DNA of 64,000 nt from Burkholderia oklahomensis C6786 (lineage in GTDB: Bacteria; Pseudomonadota; Gammaproteobacteria; Burkholderiales; Burkholderiaceae). The translations under genes were made by a program, and so were the position numbers. This document shows positions 40,055 to 48,048 of the stretch, piece after piece. Where the stretch lies: assembly GCF_000959365.1 (NCBI RefSeq), contig NZ_CP009556.1, positions 1,736,001-1,800,000 on the forward strand, written 5' to 3'. The notes below the pieces were generated by a model. The model had not been told where the DNA came from, searched no databases, and was given only the letters and a program-made list of their open reading frames with translations. Within the stretch, counting starts at the first letter, position 1, and every line of letters begins with the position of its first letter.

Positions 40055-40450
40055 GTGAAAAGAATCGCAGTCATTTACGGTACGTATCACGAAAACGAAG
40101 TCGCGCAGATGCGCGAGGCGGTGCGCGTCGAGGCGCGTGCGGCGGGCGTCGAGATCGTCTACGAGAAAGGCGTGCCGGGCTCCATGGAAAAGCCGCTTGC
40201 CGCCAAGCGTGCGCTGCTGGACGACAACGTCGACGCGGCCGTCGTCCTCGGAATCATCGAGAAGGGCGAAACGCAGCACGGGCTCGTGATGGCGCAGGCC
40301 GTGATTCGCGCTCTCGTCGATTTGCAGCTGGAATTCATGAAGCCCGTCGGCGTCGGCATTCTCGGCCCCGACATTCAACCGCATCAGATTCCGCCTCGAT
40401 TGCGCCTGTACGCGGCCAACGCGCTGAAGGCGGTTTGCGCGATGCTGTGA
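40055..40450 (+). CDS. Lumazine-synthase-fold protein of archaeal RibH type
   Basis: From GTG 40055, chosen for its GAGGG site, the protein has 131 residues; ATG 40034 or 40010 in the same frame are alternatives without a good site. The sequence follows RibH: KRIAVIYGTYHENEV, GVPGSMEKPLAAKRALL and VVLGIIEKGETQHGLVMAQA, where typical RibH has a GxVIRGxTxHxE box. The end GVGILGPDIQPHQIPPR resembles archaeal RibH more than bacterial RibH. Lumazine synthase makes 6,7-dimethyl-8-ribityllumazine. The gene is alone on the plus strand, tail to tail with pepM (1 bp apart), and no other riboflavin gene is near. A changed function is therefore possible. Confidence 0.72.
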   Translation: MKRIAVIYGTYHENEVAQMREAVRVEARAAGVEIVYEKGVPGSMEKPLAAKRALLDDNVDAAVVLGIIEKGETQHGLVMAQAVIRALVDLQLEFMKPVGVGILGPDIQPHQIPPRLRLYAANALKAVCAML

Positions 40451-40451
40451 A

Positions 40452-41363
40452 TCAACCGGGGCTCGGACCCGGGATGAGCGACAGGACGTCCTTGATCGGC
40501 AGCAGCATGGATTCGATTTCCAGCGATCTGCCGTGCTCGAGGATGCCTTGCGCGGCCTGCCGCATCGCGGGATACGCGGCGCGCAGCAGATGATTCGCGT
40601 AGATCACGACGTTGAACCCGACTTCCGCCAGCTCGTTGAAATGCACGTCGTTGTAGCTCGTCGGCACGCACACGAGCGGCGTCGACGGGAACGCGCGCCG
40701 ATAGCGGCGCGCGAATTCGAACACCTCGGCGGGCGAGGTCCGGCGGCTGTGGATCATGACGCCGTCCACGCCCGCTTCGGTGTATCGGCATGCGCGCAGG
40801 AGCGCGTCGTCGATGCCTTTGTCGAGTATCAGGCTTTCGATGCGCGCGATCACCATGAAGTCTTCGTGAAGCTTCGCGCGCATGGCGATTCCGATTTTCT
40901 CGCAAAAATCGTCGACAGACGCCTGTTCCTGAAACACGTCGTTGCCCAACAGCGAATTGCGCTTCAGTCCGATCTTGTCCTCGAAGATCACGGCCGATAC
41001 GCCGGCCGCCTCGATCAACGGCACGTTGATTGCGAGATGCTCGGGCTGACCGCCGGTATCTCCGTCCATGATCAACGGGAGATTGGTGTTTTCGAAGATT
41101 TCGGAAATGTTCGAAAGGCGGCTGCGTATGTCGAGCAATTCGATGTCGGGTTTGCCTCGCAAGGTCGAATCGGTGAGCGAACTCGACCAGAAGCCGTCAT
41201 AGCGGACTTCCGCGTCGTCATCGCCGCTGCGGAGCGATTCGACGATCAGCGCGCTCAGCGGACTGAATGACTCGATGATTCTGAGGCATTTCTTATTCCG
41301 TATCTGGTTCCTGAATAAGGACACGCGATCCGAATTTGTCGGGCGTTTGTAATGAATGGACAT
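40452..41363 (-). CDS. pepM: Phosphoenolpyruvate mutase (first step of phosphonate biosynthesis)
   Basis: This 303-residue protein of the isocitrate lyase/PEP mutase superfamily carries the diagnostic gating-loop signature EDK-x5-NS (E128-D-K...N136-S137), which separates PEP mutase from isocitrate lyases and oxaloacetate hydrolases. Other family boxes are WSSSLTDSTLRGKPD, LIMDGDTGG, IARIESLILDKGIDDAL, VMIHSR and VVIYANHLLRAAYPAM. The enzyme turns PEP into phosphonopyruvate, making the C-P bond. Since that reaction is uphill, a driving step is needed; a homocitrate-synthase-like enzyme nearby could provide it. Base composition is visibly less GC rich than the neighbours, which suggests transfer. 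No clear Shine-Dalgarno precedes ATG 41363. Confidence 0.9.
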   Translation of the reverse strand: MSIHYKRPTNSDRVSLFRNQIRNKKCLRIIESFSPLSALIVESLRSGDDDAEVRYDGFWSSSLTDSTLRGKPDIELLDIRSRLSNISEIFENTNLPLIMDGDTGGQPEHLAINVPLIEAAGVSAVIFEDKIGLKRNSLLGNDVFQEQASVDDFCEKIGIAMRAKLHEDFMVIARIESLILDKGIDDALLRACRYTEAGVDGVMIHSRRTSPAEVFEFARRYRRAFPSTPLVCVPTSYNDVHFNELAEVGFNVVIYANHLLRAAYPAMRQAAQGILEHGRSLEIESMLLPIKDVLSLIPGPSPG

Positions 41364-41945
41364 TTTGTAATTTGACGATAATGGGGACGTTTTAAATACG
41401 GCGTAAATGTATTAACGGAGTCTAGGCCGTGATGGAAGTATGTCAAGTTGATGACGATTTGAATTTTTGGAATATGTAAATTACTTTTTTTGAAAATTAA
41501 AAAGGATCGTTGTTTCAATTCGGTTGATTGGCTTGATTTTTATTTCGGACGGAAATGTCCGTCCCGCGCGCCGTCCCGACGGACCGCATGCGAAAGATGA
41601 AGCGGCGGCAAGGCCTGAGGCGAGGCGGTCGAGCGTTGGCCGGCCGGGCGAGGGCGGTGCCGTCGATGTGCGGCGATCGCGTCGCGTCTCGCGGCGAGCG
41701 TGTCGCGACAGCTTCGATCGATTCCGCGCGGCGTCGCGGCCGTCGAGGCCGGGAACGGCGGGCGGAACGAAGCGAGTGCGGCGAGGGACGGCGAACGGCG
41801 ATTGCCGTTGTCGTGGCACGAGGAAGGGAACGGGAAGGGAAGCCGGCGGAGGGGCCGGCCGAGGCATTCGCGCACGCCGGGCGAATGCGATGCGTCCGGG
41901 CCGTGACGCGGGCCGCGCGTTCCCGCGGCCCGCGGCGTTTCGCGT
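41364..41945. other. Long upstream region of pepM, AT-rich half then GC-rich half
   Basis: From 41364 to about 41550 the sequence is the most AT rich of the window and contains the pepM promoter and several short A/T palindromic patches. From 41550 to 41945 it is GC rich, with only Arg-rich shadow frames on both strands. No gene was recognised. The sharp change of composition near 41550 may mark a junction of acquired DNA. Confidence 0.45.
41419..41446 (-). promoter_or_regulatory. Sigma-70-type promoter for pepM
   Basis: On the minus strand TTGACA (41446-41441, perfect -35) is followed after 16 nt by TAGACT (41424-41419, -10 with 4 of 6 matches). Transcription would start near 41412, leaving a leader of about 50 nt before the pepM ATG at 41363. 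Confidence 0.6.
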
Positions 41946-42539
41946 TCAGACGTCGAAGAACACCGTTTCCTGTTCGCCCTGCATGCGGATGTCGAAGCGA
42001 TAGATCGTCACGCCGTTCGCCTGCGCGTCGCGCTTCGCGATCAGCGTCGCGCGGCGCTCGGCCGGCACGCTTTCGAGCACCGCGTCGGTTTCGTTCGCGG
42101 CCGCTTCGTCGTCGAAATAGATCCGCGTGAACGCATGCGTGAGGATCCCGCGCATCATCACCGTCACGTCGACGTGCGGGGCGCCCGTCTCCGACGTGCG
42201 CCCCGGCTTCACCGTATGGACGACGAAGCGGTTCTGCGCATCCGTGCCCGTGCCGACGCGCGCGAAGCCGCGAAAGCCGCTCGCAGCGGCTTCTTCGCGC
42301 GACGCCGGATAGCGGCCCGCGCCGTCGACCTGCGTGAACTCGAGCACCGCGTCGCCGACGACGTTGCCGTCGCCGTCGAACACGCGGCCGACGAGCGCGA
42401 TGTGCTCGCCCGCCGCCTCGGGCGTCGCGATCACCGGTGAAAAGAGGCTCTTCAGGTCGTAGTTGTACTGCTGCGGGCAGAGGCCGTACGCGAAGTACGG
42501 GCCGACGGTTTGCGAAGGGGTCTGTTTCAGCGTCGTCAT
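41946..42539 (-). CDS. pcaG: Protocatechuate 3,4-dioxygenase alpha subunit
   Basis: The 197-residue protein starts at ATG 42539, 2 bp after the pcaH stop. SQTVGPYFAYGL, the FDGDGNVVGDAVLEFTQVDGAGRYP beta-sandwich repeat and GILTHAFTRIYFDDEA are typical of the non-metal alpha chain of intradiol dioxygenases. With PcaH it opens the ring of protocatechuate to 3-carboxymuconate in the beta-ketoadipate pathway. Confidence 0.95.
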   Translation of the reverse strand: MTTLKQTPSQTVGPYFAYGLCPQQYNYDLKSLFSPVIATPEAAGEHIALVGRVFDGDGNVVGDAVLEFTQVDGAGRYPASREEAAASGFRGFARVGTGTDAQNRFVVHTVKPGRTSETGAPHVDVTVMMRGILTHAFTRIYFDDEAAANETDAVLESVPAERRATLIAKRDAQANGVTIYRFDIRMQGEQETVFFDV

Positions 42540-42541
42540 GC

Positions 42542-43246
42542 TCAGCGCTCCATCGGGGTGGCGTCGCGGCCGCGCAGCACGATGTCGAATTCGTAGCCGA
42601 GCGCAAAACCTTCTTCGGTCGTGTCGATCGAGAAACGCGAGATCAGGCGATCGCGCGCGTCCTCGGGCGTGCCCTGGAAGATCGGGTCGAGCGCGAGCAG
42701 CGGATCGCCCGGGAAATACATCTGCGTGACGAGCCGCGCGCCGAAGTAGTCGCCGAACAGCGAGAAGTGGATGTGGTTCGGCCGCCATGCGTTCGGATGG
42801 TTGCCCCACGGATATGCGCCCGGCTTGATCGTCAGGAAGCGATAGCGGCCGTGCTCGTCGGTCAGGCAGCGGCCCGCGCCGAGGAAGTTCGGGTCGAGCG
42901 GCGCGTCGTGCTGGTCGACCTTGTGCACGTAGCGGCCCGCGGCGTTCGCCTGCCACACTTCGACGAGCGTATTACGCACCGGCTTGCCGCCTTCGTCGAG
43001 CACGCGGCCCGTGACGATGATCCGCTCGCCGAGCGGCTCGCCGTTCCTCACCGCGTTCTTCGTCAGGTCGTGGTCGAGCGGGCCGAGGTCGTCGGCGCCG
43101 TAGACGGGCGCGTGCTGGTTGCGCAGCTTGTCCTTCAGCGGAATCAGCGGCTGCGTCGGGCCGCGCTTCACCGACGAACGGTACGGCGGATGAATGTACG
43201 CGGGATGCGACGGCCAGTCGCGCGGCGCGAGCGTCGAGGAATCCAT
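42542..43246 (-). CDS. pcaH: Protocatechuate 3,4-dioxygenase beta subunit
   Basis: This is a 234-residue beta chain holding the catalytic Fe(III). The ligand region is visible: Tyr in GRYRFLTIKPGAYPW and His-x-His in RPNHIHFS, together with LVEVWQANAAGRY. GGAGACG upstream serves as ribosome site. It forms an operon with pcaG, divergent from pcaQ, as in other proteobacteria. Confidence 0.95.
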   Translation of the reverse strand: MDSSTLAPRDWPSHPAYIHPPYRSSVKRGPTQPLIPLKDKLRNQHAPVYGADDLGPLDHDLTKNAVRNGEPLGERIIVTGRVLDEGGKPVRNTLVEVWQANAAGRYVHKVDQHDAPLDPNFLGAGRCLTDEHGRYRFLTIKPGAYPWGNHPNAWRPNHIHFSLFGDYFGARLVTQMYFPGDPLLALDPIFQGTPEDARDRLISRFSIDTTEEGFALGYEFDIVLRGRDATPMER

Positions 43247-43260
43247 CGAGTCGTCTCCAG

Positions 43261-43288
43261 ATTGATGGTTGTCAATTGATGGTTGTCA
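43261..43288. repeat. Perfect 14-bp direct duplication upstream of pcaH
   Basis: ATTGATGGTTGTCA occurs twice without a gap, 15-42 bp before the pcaH start codon. It lies in the untranslated leader or promoter-proximal part and may be a slippage product or a doubled regulator contact. Confidence 0.85.
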
Positions 43289-43354
43289 AAGCGGGATGGA
43301 AGGACTTTAGCTAATCCGGAAAGTTATGCAAAATGATGTTTTATCGCTGATCGT

Positions 43355-43369
43355 ATAACCAGACGTTAT
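43355..43369. promoter_or_regulatory. Candidate PcaQ operator ATAAC-N5-GTTAT
   Basis: A 15-bp inverted repeat of the LysR type lies in the pcaH-pcaQ divergent region and ends inside the pcaQ start codon (ATG at 43368). PcaQ of Sinorhizobium is known to bind an ATAACC-containing interrupted palindrome. The octamer GTTATGCA overlaps its right end (43365-43372) and occurs again at 43323-43330. Autorepression of pcaQ and activation of pcaHG are inferred. Confidence 0.55.
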
Positions 43370-44375
43370 GCAACATCGGATCGCCGACGGCCGGGTCAAA
43401 TTCCGGCACCTGCAGTGCTTTCTCGCCGTCGCGCAGTTCGGCAGCGTGCAGAAGGCCGCGCAAAGCCTGTCGATCACGCAGCCGGCCGTGTCGAAGACGA
43501 TCGCCGAGCTCGAGTCGATCCTCGGCGTGAAGCTGTTCGAGCGCGGCCGGCAGGGCGCGCGGCCGACGCGCGAGGGGCAGTTGTTCATTCCGCATGCGAG
43601 CGCGTGCGTGCTCGCGCTGCGGCAGGGCGTCGGGCTCCTCGCGCGCGAGAGCGGCGGCGCGGCCGCGACGCTCGAAATCGGCATGTTGCCGACCGTCGCC
43701 GCGTCGCTCGCGCCCGCCGTGCTGAAGGCGCTCGCGAACGAATGGCCGCGCGCGGTCGTGCGGGTCACGACCGTCGCGAACGCCGAACTGCTCGAGCGGC
43801 TGAAGTCCGGCGCGATCGAATGCGCGATCGGGCGGCTGTCCGAGCCGGAGCGGATGGTCGGGCTGTCGTTCGAGCATTTGTACAACGAGCCGCTCGTCGC
43901 CGTCGTGCGCGCGGGCCACCCGCTCGCGGCGAGCGCCGCGCCCGCCTCGCAGCTCGCGCACTATCCGGTCGTGCTGCCGCCGTACGGCACGCTGATCCGC
44001 CAGGCGGCCGAGCAGTTGCTGAGCGCGTGCGGCGCGCCGCCGCTCGACTCGTTCGTCGAGGTGCTGTCGGTGTCGGTCGCGCGCGCGCTCGCGCTCGAGA
44101 ACGACGCGATCTGGTTCGTGCCGCGCTATGCGGCCGAATACGATCTCGCGGCCGGCACGCTCGTGCGGCTCGCGTTGCCCGTCGACGGCGCGGACGAGCC
44201 GGTCGGCTTGATCCTGCGCACCGATGCGCAGCCGTCGCCCGTCGCGCGCTCGCTGATCGAAGCGGTGCGCGCGGTCGCGCGGCGGCGTCTCGGTGCGGCG
44301 GGCGGGCGACGGCGCGGGGAGCAGGGCGTCGCGAAGAAAGCGCGCGGCGGGGGCGGGCGCGGGCACAAGTCCTGA
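43368..44375 (+). CDS. pcaQ: LysR-type activator PcaQ
   Basis: This 335-residue LysR protein has the PcaQ-type start (DGRVKFRHLQCFLAVAQFGSV), the helix-turn-helix TQPAVSKTIAELESILGVKLFERG, and an effector domain with MLPTVAASLAPAVL and LPPYGTLIRQAAEQLL. PcaQ proteins respond to beta-carboxymuconate and activate pca genes. The C-terminus has an extra basic, Gly-rich tail (GRRRGEQGVAKKARGGGGRG) that is not part of the family and may be disordered. Confidence 0.92.
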   Translation: MQHRIADGRVKFRHLQCFLAVAQFGSVQKAAQSLSITQPAVSKTIAELESILGVKLFERGRQGARPTREGQLFIPHASACVLALRQGVGLLARESGGAAATLEIGMLPTVAASLAPAVLKALANEWPRAVVRVTTVANAELLERLKSGAIECAIGRLSEPERMVGLSFEHLYNEPLVAVVRAGHPLAASAAPASQLAHYPVVLPPYGTLIRQAAEQLLSACGAPPLDSFVEVLSVSVARALALENDAIWFVPRYAAEYDLAAGTLVRLALPVDGADEPVGLILRTDAQPSPVARSLIEAVRAVARRRLGAAGGRRRGEQGVAKKARGGGGRGHKS

Positions 44376-44833
44376 CGTCGGATGCGCTCGGTCGGAGGTC
44401 GGTGGTCAGTCGGCGCGCTTGTCGATCGCCTTGGCGTGCTTGATCGCTTTTGCCAATTCGGTCGTTTCGAGCGTTTGGATCGCATCGGTCGATTCGACTG
44501 CATCGACTGTATCGACCGAAGCGGTCACCCAAAGCGCATCGACTGCCTCAACCGAGCCGGCGATTCGCCTCATCGTCATCGATCACGCACGCGCTTCGAC
44601 GTGATTGCCCGTCGGCTGCGCATCCCCCGGATAATGTCGTGTGCGACGCGGCGGCCCGCCGCGATGCCGACGTCCACGCGATCCGACATCCGCTGCGCGC
44701 TTGCCCCGTCGCCAACGCAGCGCATTGCATTGCAGCGCATTGCATCGCACGGCGAACGACGAGCGACGAACGATGAACGATGAACAGCGAACGATGAACA
44801 GCGAACGATGAACGGCGAACGACGCCCGCCCGC
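44376..44833. other. Gap with several short tandem repeats
   Basis: The gap lies between pcaQ and a convergent hypothetical gene. It holds degenerate TCGACTGCATCGACTGTATCGACC repeats at about 44495-44540, GCATTGCATTGCAGC repeats near 44720-44750, and a GAACGATGAACA/GCGAACGAC array at about 44755-44825. No gene was recognised. Confidence 0.5.
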
Positions 44834-45505
44834 TCATTCCGCGCCGAGCTTGCCGAAGTCGAACCGCTCTTCGGGCAGCAGGAAGCCGCTCGATTTCTTG
44901 CCCGGCTCCGAGCCCTTGATCTGGCATTGCTTGAAGAACGAGATATACGTGTTCTGCTTGTAGCCGCTGTCCGGCGCCGGCTCGACGTAGCGCACCCACA
45001 GCTCGAGCGTGTCCTTGTTCGGCATCTCGATGAAATGCCCGCTGTCGCGCATCAGATTCACGTACGCGCTCGACATCCACCATGCATAGGCGGTCCGGCT
45101 GCGCATCAGTTCGCCGTGCGTGTCGACGAACAGCACGCACGCGAGCGCCGAATTGGGCGTCGCGCAGATGAGCTCGAGATCGGACGGCTTGATCGAGAAA
45201 TAGCCTTCCCAGCTCGGCCGCTCTCCTTTTTCCTTCGGCGGCGCGATCGGTGTGGCCTGGCGGCTCTTGACCTGCACGTAGACCGGCGTTTCCGGCACGC
45301 TGCGGTCGACCGGCCTCGGCGCATCGTCGAGCCGCGACAGATGCCGGTACGCGCGCGTGACGACCAGATCGAAGCCCTTGTCGATCGGCAGCTTGAACGC
45401 CTCCATGTTGTGGCGGAAGCACTCGGACATGATGTAGTGCTCGCCGGCCGCGCCGATGTAGAGGAATTCGGTGGGAATGGACGAGGACGATTTAGCGGTT
45501 GCCAT
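44834..45505 (-). CDS. Hypothetical protein with PD-(D/E)XK nuclease-like motif (DUF4365-like)
   Basis: The 223-residue protein starts at ATG 45505. Residues 13-82 carry the pattern TEFLYIGAAGE22H, GFD46LVV and VQ78VK80S, with the spacing of the alpha-beta-beta core of PD-(D/E)XK nucleases (Glu, Asp, Gln-x-Lys). The rest is mixed alpha/beta with many aromatic residues and no signal peptide. Such stand-alone cores occur in restriction, transposon or repair contexts; no partner gene is visible here. The family assignment is from pattern only. Confidence 0.55.
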   Translation of the reverse strand: MATAKSSSSIPTEFLYIGAAGEHYIMSECFRHNMEAFKLPIDKGFDLVVTRAYRHLSRLDDAPRPVDRSVPETPVYVQVKSRQATPIAPPKEKGERPSWEGYFSIKPSDLELICATPNSALACVLFVDTHGELMRSRTAYAWWMSSAYVNLMRDSGHFIEMPNKDTLELWVRYVEPAPDSGYKQNTYISFFKQCQIKGSEPGKKSSGFLLPEERFDFGKLGAE

Positions 45506-46092
45506 GGCGAAAATGAAGAGCGAGTGGATTGGAAGTCCTGCTACGGCGTTTGCCGTTCGAATAGGGGCGGCTTCTGCGTTTCGCTGCCTGAAACGCTCGA
45601 TGCTTTCGAGCGCGCGTTTCTCGCGACATGCAATCACGCGTGACGAAAAAGTATGACGGCCGGGCTCGCGTGCGCAAGCGCGATTGCATCGCCGAACGGC
45701 GGCGATGCGGTTCGTTCGATTGCGCAAGCGAGACGGAAACGGCTGAGCGATCACGCGCATGCGGGTTGTTATCGGCGTCGATTCGGCGTTCTTGAGCGCT
45801 TTCCCGCGACCTGTGTCGAATCGACGTGCACTGGGTCAACACGGCGTCGAACGTTCGATAAAATAGCCGCTCGTCGCATTCCGCGACGTCGATTCGAAAC
45901 GCTTTCCGATCGATTGCCTCGCGTCGCCGATTCGGCATGTCGATGCACTTCGCGGTCGGAATATTCCGATCCGGTTCGGCACGGCGGCGCGCGATCGCGC
46001 GTCGTTTCCGATGCGCGTCGCGCGGCTCGCATCACGGATAATGGCCGGCGAACTTTTTCGTGACGAAGCGCGTCGCGCTCATCTAGACAAGC
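45506..46092. other. Gap between divergent genes, no gene recognised
   Basis: 587 bp separate the nuclease-like gene from the diguanylate cyclase gene. Composition is less GC rich than the genome, with AT-richer patches near 45840-45870 and 46030-46080 that could be promoters. Open frames are Arg/Ser-rich shadows. No repeat array was found. Confidence 0.4.
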
Positions 46093-47616
46093 ATGAAATC
46101 GATACATGCCGGCTTGCGCGGACGGCGAGGGCTGTCGCACCGGATGCCGCTCGGCTACATGGTGATCGCCGGCGCGGTGGCGATCGCGATCGTCATGATG
46201 TCCATTTGCGCGGCGATCCTGCGCGACAGCCGCGACGACGCGTTCGAGCACGCGCAGGACGCCGCGCGCAACACGTTGCGGATGATCGAGCACGATGTCA
46301 CGCGAGGCTTTCGCCTGTACGACCTGACGCTGCGCCGCATCGCCGCGCAGCTCGGCGACCGACGACGGATCGCCATGTTGTCCGCCGATCTGCGCCGCGA
46401 GATCCTGTTCGACGCCGCCGTGGCCGCCAACTCGGCCGGCGCGATCTACGTGCTCGACGCGCGCGGGCGCGTGCGGCTCGCATCGGTGGACGGCCCGTTG
46501 CCGCCGGGGCGTTTCGCGTCGTACGACTTCTTCGCCGCGCAACGCGACGATCCGAAGCTCGGAACATTCCTGAGCGGTCCGTATCGGATTCCGGCGCGAG
46601 GCGGCGAGCCGAGCGTCGCGCTGTCGCGCCGCATCGAGCGCGCGGACGGCTCGTTCGCGGGCGTCGTCGTGCTCGCGGTGCGCCTGTCGTATTTCCAGCA
46701 ACTGCTGGCGGCGGCCGACGTCGGCCCGCACGGCGCGCTGGCGCTGATTCGCACGGACGGGCGCATCGTGACGCGGATTCCGTTCGACGAGAAGACCATC
46801 GGCCTCGACCTGAGCGGGACGAGCCCGTACATGCGCATGCAGTTCGGGCGCTCGGGCGAGTTTTTCGACGTCACGCCGATCGATCACGTGAAGCGCTTCC
46901 ACCTGTATCGCCGGCTCGACGAGATTCCGCTGATCGTGCAGGTCGCGATCGCCGACGAGGACATTTATGCGGCATGGCGGGTCCGCGCGTGGCGCTTCGG
47001 CGTGCTGACGGGCGTGTTCGCGCTGATCTTCGTCGTGATGAGCGCGTATCTCGCGCATTCGCTGTGGCGCAAGTCGACGGCCGAAGCGGCGCTCGCGCGG
47101 CTCGCGGGCACCGACAGCCTCACGGGCCTGCACAACCGGCGCGCGCTCGACGAGACGCTCGAGCGCGAATGGCGGCGCGCGGTGTGCGGCGAGCGGCCGC
47201 TCGCGATCCTGTTCGTCGACATCGATCACTTCAAGCGCTACAACGACACGTACGGACATCAGGTCGGCGACGACGTGCTCGCGACCGTATCGCGTTGCAT
47301 CGCGCAGCAGGCGGCGCGGCTCGGCGACGTCGTCGCGCGATACGGCGGCGAGGAGTTCGTCGTCGTGCTGCCGGACACGCCGCGCGGCGGCGCGCTCGTC
47401 GTCGCCGAGCGCGTGCGGATGGGCGTGCGGATGCTCGGGATCGAGCACGAAGGATCGGAAGTCGGGTTCGTGACGGTCAGCGTCGGCGTCGCGGTGTGGC
47501 AGCCGGACGGCACGCCCGCGCCGCACGTCGCGGCCGTCGTCGAGGCGGCCGATCAGGCGCTCTATCAGGCGAAGGCGGGCGGACGGAATCGCGTGGCCGA
47601 CGTCGGGCTCGGCTGA
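46093..47616 (+). CDS. Membrane diguanylate cyclase (dCACHE-type sensor plus GGDEF)
   Basis: The 507-residue protein has a first membrane helix (GYMVIAGAVAIAIVMMSICAAIL), a periplasmic double-Cache-like domain to about residue 300 (YDLTLRRIAAQL ... SGPYRIPARGGEPSVALSRRI), a second membrane helix (FGVLTGVFALIFVVMSAYLA) and a GGDEF domain. The active site is GGEEF at 418-422, with the RxxD inhibitory site (RLGD) five residues before it. It should make cyclic di-GMP in response to an external ligand, with product feedback. It lies alone. Confidence 0.92.
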   Translation: MKSIHAGLRGRRGLSHRMPLGYMVIAGAVAIAIVMMSICAAILRDSRDDAFEHAQDAARNTLRMIEHDVTRGFRLYDLTLRRIAAQLGDRRRIAMLSADLRREILFDAAVAANSAGAIYVLDARGRVRLASVDGPLPPGRFASYDFFAAQRDDPKLGTFLSGPYRIPARGGEPSVALSRRIERADGSFAGVVVLAVRLSYFQQLLAAADVGPHGALALIRTDGRIVTRIPFDEKTIGLDLSGTSPYMRMQFGRSGEFFDVTPIDHVKRFHLYRRLDEIPLIVQVAIADEDIYAAWRVRAWRFGVLTGVFALIFVVMSAYLAHSLWRKSTAEAALARLAGTDSLTGLHNRRALDETLEREWRRAVCGERPLAILFVDIDHFKRYNDTYGHQVGDDVLATVSRCIAQQAARLGDVVARYGGEEFVVVLPDTPRGGALVVAERVRMGVRMLGIEHEGSEVGFVTVSVGVAVWQPDGTPAPHVAAVVEAADQALYQAKAGGRNRVADVGLG

Positions 47617-48048
47617 TGCGGCGGGCGGCTTCGGGGCGCTCGGGCGCGGCGGCTTCGAGCGGTTTTCTCCGGCGCTCCGGGGCTTCGATCCGCTTGGGCC
47701 GCTTGCTCCGCTCGAGCGGCCCGAGCGACTCAAGTCGCGCGAGCGGCTTGAACGGCTTGAACGGCTTGAACGGCTTGAACGGCTTGAACGGCTTGAACGG
47801 CTCGAACGGCTCGAACGGCTCGAACGGCTCGAATGGCTCGAACGGCTCGAACGGCTCGAACGGCTCGAACGACTCGAACGGCTCAAACGGCTTGACCGGC
47901 GGCGACGCGGCCGTGCGGCGATGCTCGCCGCGCGTTCCGACTTCGATTTCGTCCTGACGACCGGTCAGGCAAATCCAGCCGGTGATCGCAAGGCGACGGC
48001 GCGCCGCCGAGCATAGAATGGCCTTCCCCCGACAGCGAAAGGCGCGCG
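47617..48048. other. Gap between diguanylate cyclase and O-methyltransferase genes
   Basis: Most of this 432-bp gap is the 9-bp repeat array described at 47744-47900. The remaining 150 bp before the O-methyltransferase carry a slightly AT-richer patch near 47945-48045 that may contain its promoter. Confidence 0.4.
47744..47900. repeat. Long 9-bp tandem repeat array (CGGCTTGAA / CGGCTCGAA)
   Basis: About seventeen units: a block of CGGCTTGAA, then a block of CGGCTCGAA with single-base variants (one GAATGG, one GACTCG), ending in CGGCTCAAA and CGGCTTGAC. The two unit types form separate blocks, as expected for growth by slippage. Being a multiple of three, it keeps long frames open on both strands (GLN/GSN, FEP/FKP repeats), but no gene start supports translation. 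Confidence 0.95.

Noticed and set aside
40452..41363. Reading the PEP mutase as 2-methylisocitrate lyase or oxaloacetate hydrolase
   Set aside because: The EDKx5NS loop and the STLRGKPD, IARIESLILDKG and VVIYANHLLRA boxes are those of PEP mutases; isocitrate and methylisocitrate lyases carry KKCGH/KRCGH-type loops instead.
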